From Lentzea cavernae (GTDB lineage: Bacteria > Actinomycetota > Actinomycetes > Mycobacteriales > Pseudonocardiaceae), in assembly GCF_014653695.1 (NCBI RefSeq), contig NZ_BNAR01000005.1:558001-622000 (forward strand): a DNA stretch of 64,000 nt, read 5' to 3'. The notes below the pieces were generated by a model that was not told the origin of the DNA, did not search any database, and was given only the letters and a program-made list of their open reading frames with translations. This document shows positions 63,985-64,000 of this stretch, piece after piece. Position 1 is the stretch's first letter, and every line of letters begins with the position of its first letter. The position numbers and the translations under genes were made by a program.

Positions 63985-64000
63985 GCCTTCACCGCCGCGA
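63981..64000 (-). CDS. 3' end of an upstream gene (partial)
   Basis: Only the last five codons (A-A-V-K-A) and a TGA overlapping the flavoprotein ATG are visible. The ATGA junction implies an operon. Identity unknown; an iron-sulfur subunit would fit by family context. Confidence 0.4.

Overview
The window is very GC-rich, its genes favour G or C at third codon positions, and many neighbouring genes overlap by GTGA or ATGA. Together with the gene content (NRPS, SARP regulator, Tat-exported hydrolases, SpoIIE phosphatases) this points to a filamentous actinomycete, probably Pseudonocardiaceae such as Lentzea, Saccharothrix or Actinosynnema. The genus is an inference. No rRNA, tRNA, insertion sequence or CRISPR array was seen.

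Left flank (1-14325). A sugar ABC transporter (an unusual fused double permease plus a lipoprotein binding protein), a FadR-type regulator and an acid-sugar dehydratase form a catabolic locus. Next come a stress-signalling group (SpoIIE phosphatase, RsbT-like kinase, MarR regulator, GAF-SpoIIE phosphatase), small hypothetical genes and a ClpB-like disaggregase. A 58-residue secreted repeat peptide is divergent from an XRE-ATPase regulator, with phased operator arrays between them.

Core (about 14326-47604): an NRPS biosynthetic gene cluster. Minus-strand genes encode glutamate mutase (two subunits), a truncated AsnRS-like ligase and a glutamate-synthase-like FMN protein. A SARP activator with a TTA codon stands divergent from a SnoaL-like protein. 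After a GC-rich minisatellite comes a minus-strand TauD hydroxylase / A-T didomain / thioesterase operon that looks like a free beta-hydroxy amino acid (Gln-like) cassette. Divergent from it is a plus-strand operon of about 21.6 kb: NRPS A-T-C-A-T, NRPS C-A-T-C, MbtH, lone carrier protein, type II thioesterase, P450, MFS exporter and NRPS C-T-C-A-T-C-A-T-TE. Three promoters (glutamate mutase operon, TauD operon, NRPS operon) share three CTGCC-like repeats 11-12 bp apart followed by exactly 22 bp and a TA-rich -10. This ties the three units into one regulon, presumably that of the SARP.

Right flank (47605-64000). Tat-exported carbohydrate-active proteins, an S1 protease, a GH12-CBM2 protein, an IclR regulator with a vanillate-demethylase-type Rieske oxygenase and reductase, a cell-wall peptidase-like protein, a quinone-oxidoreductase-like enzyme with a DUF2306 membrane protein, a two-component system, and a large flavoprotein fused to HEAT repeats.

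The most novel-looking elements are the peptide NRPS cluster with two modules lacking their own A domain, its shared promoter code, and the small repeat-peptide/XRE-ATPase pair whose promoter uses the same geometry with a different repeat.
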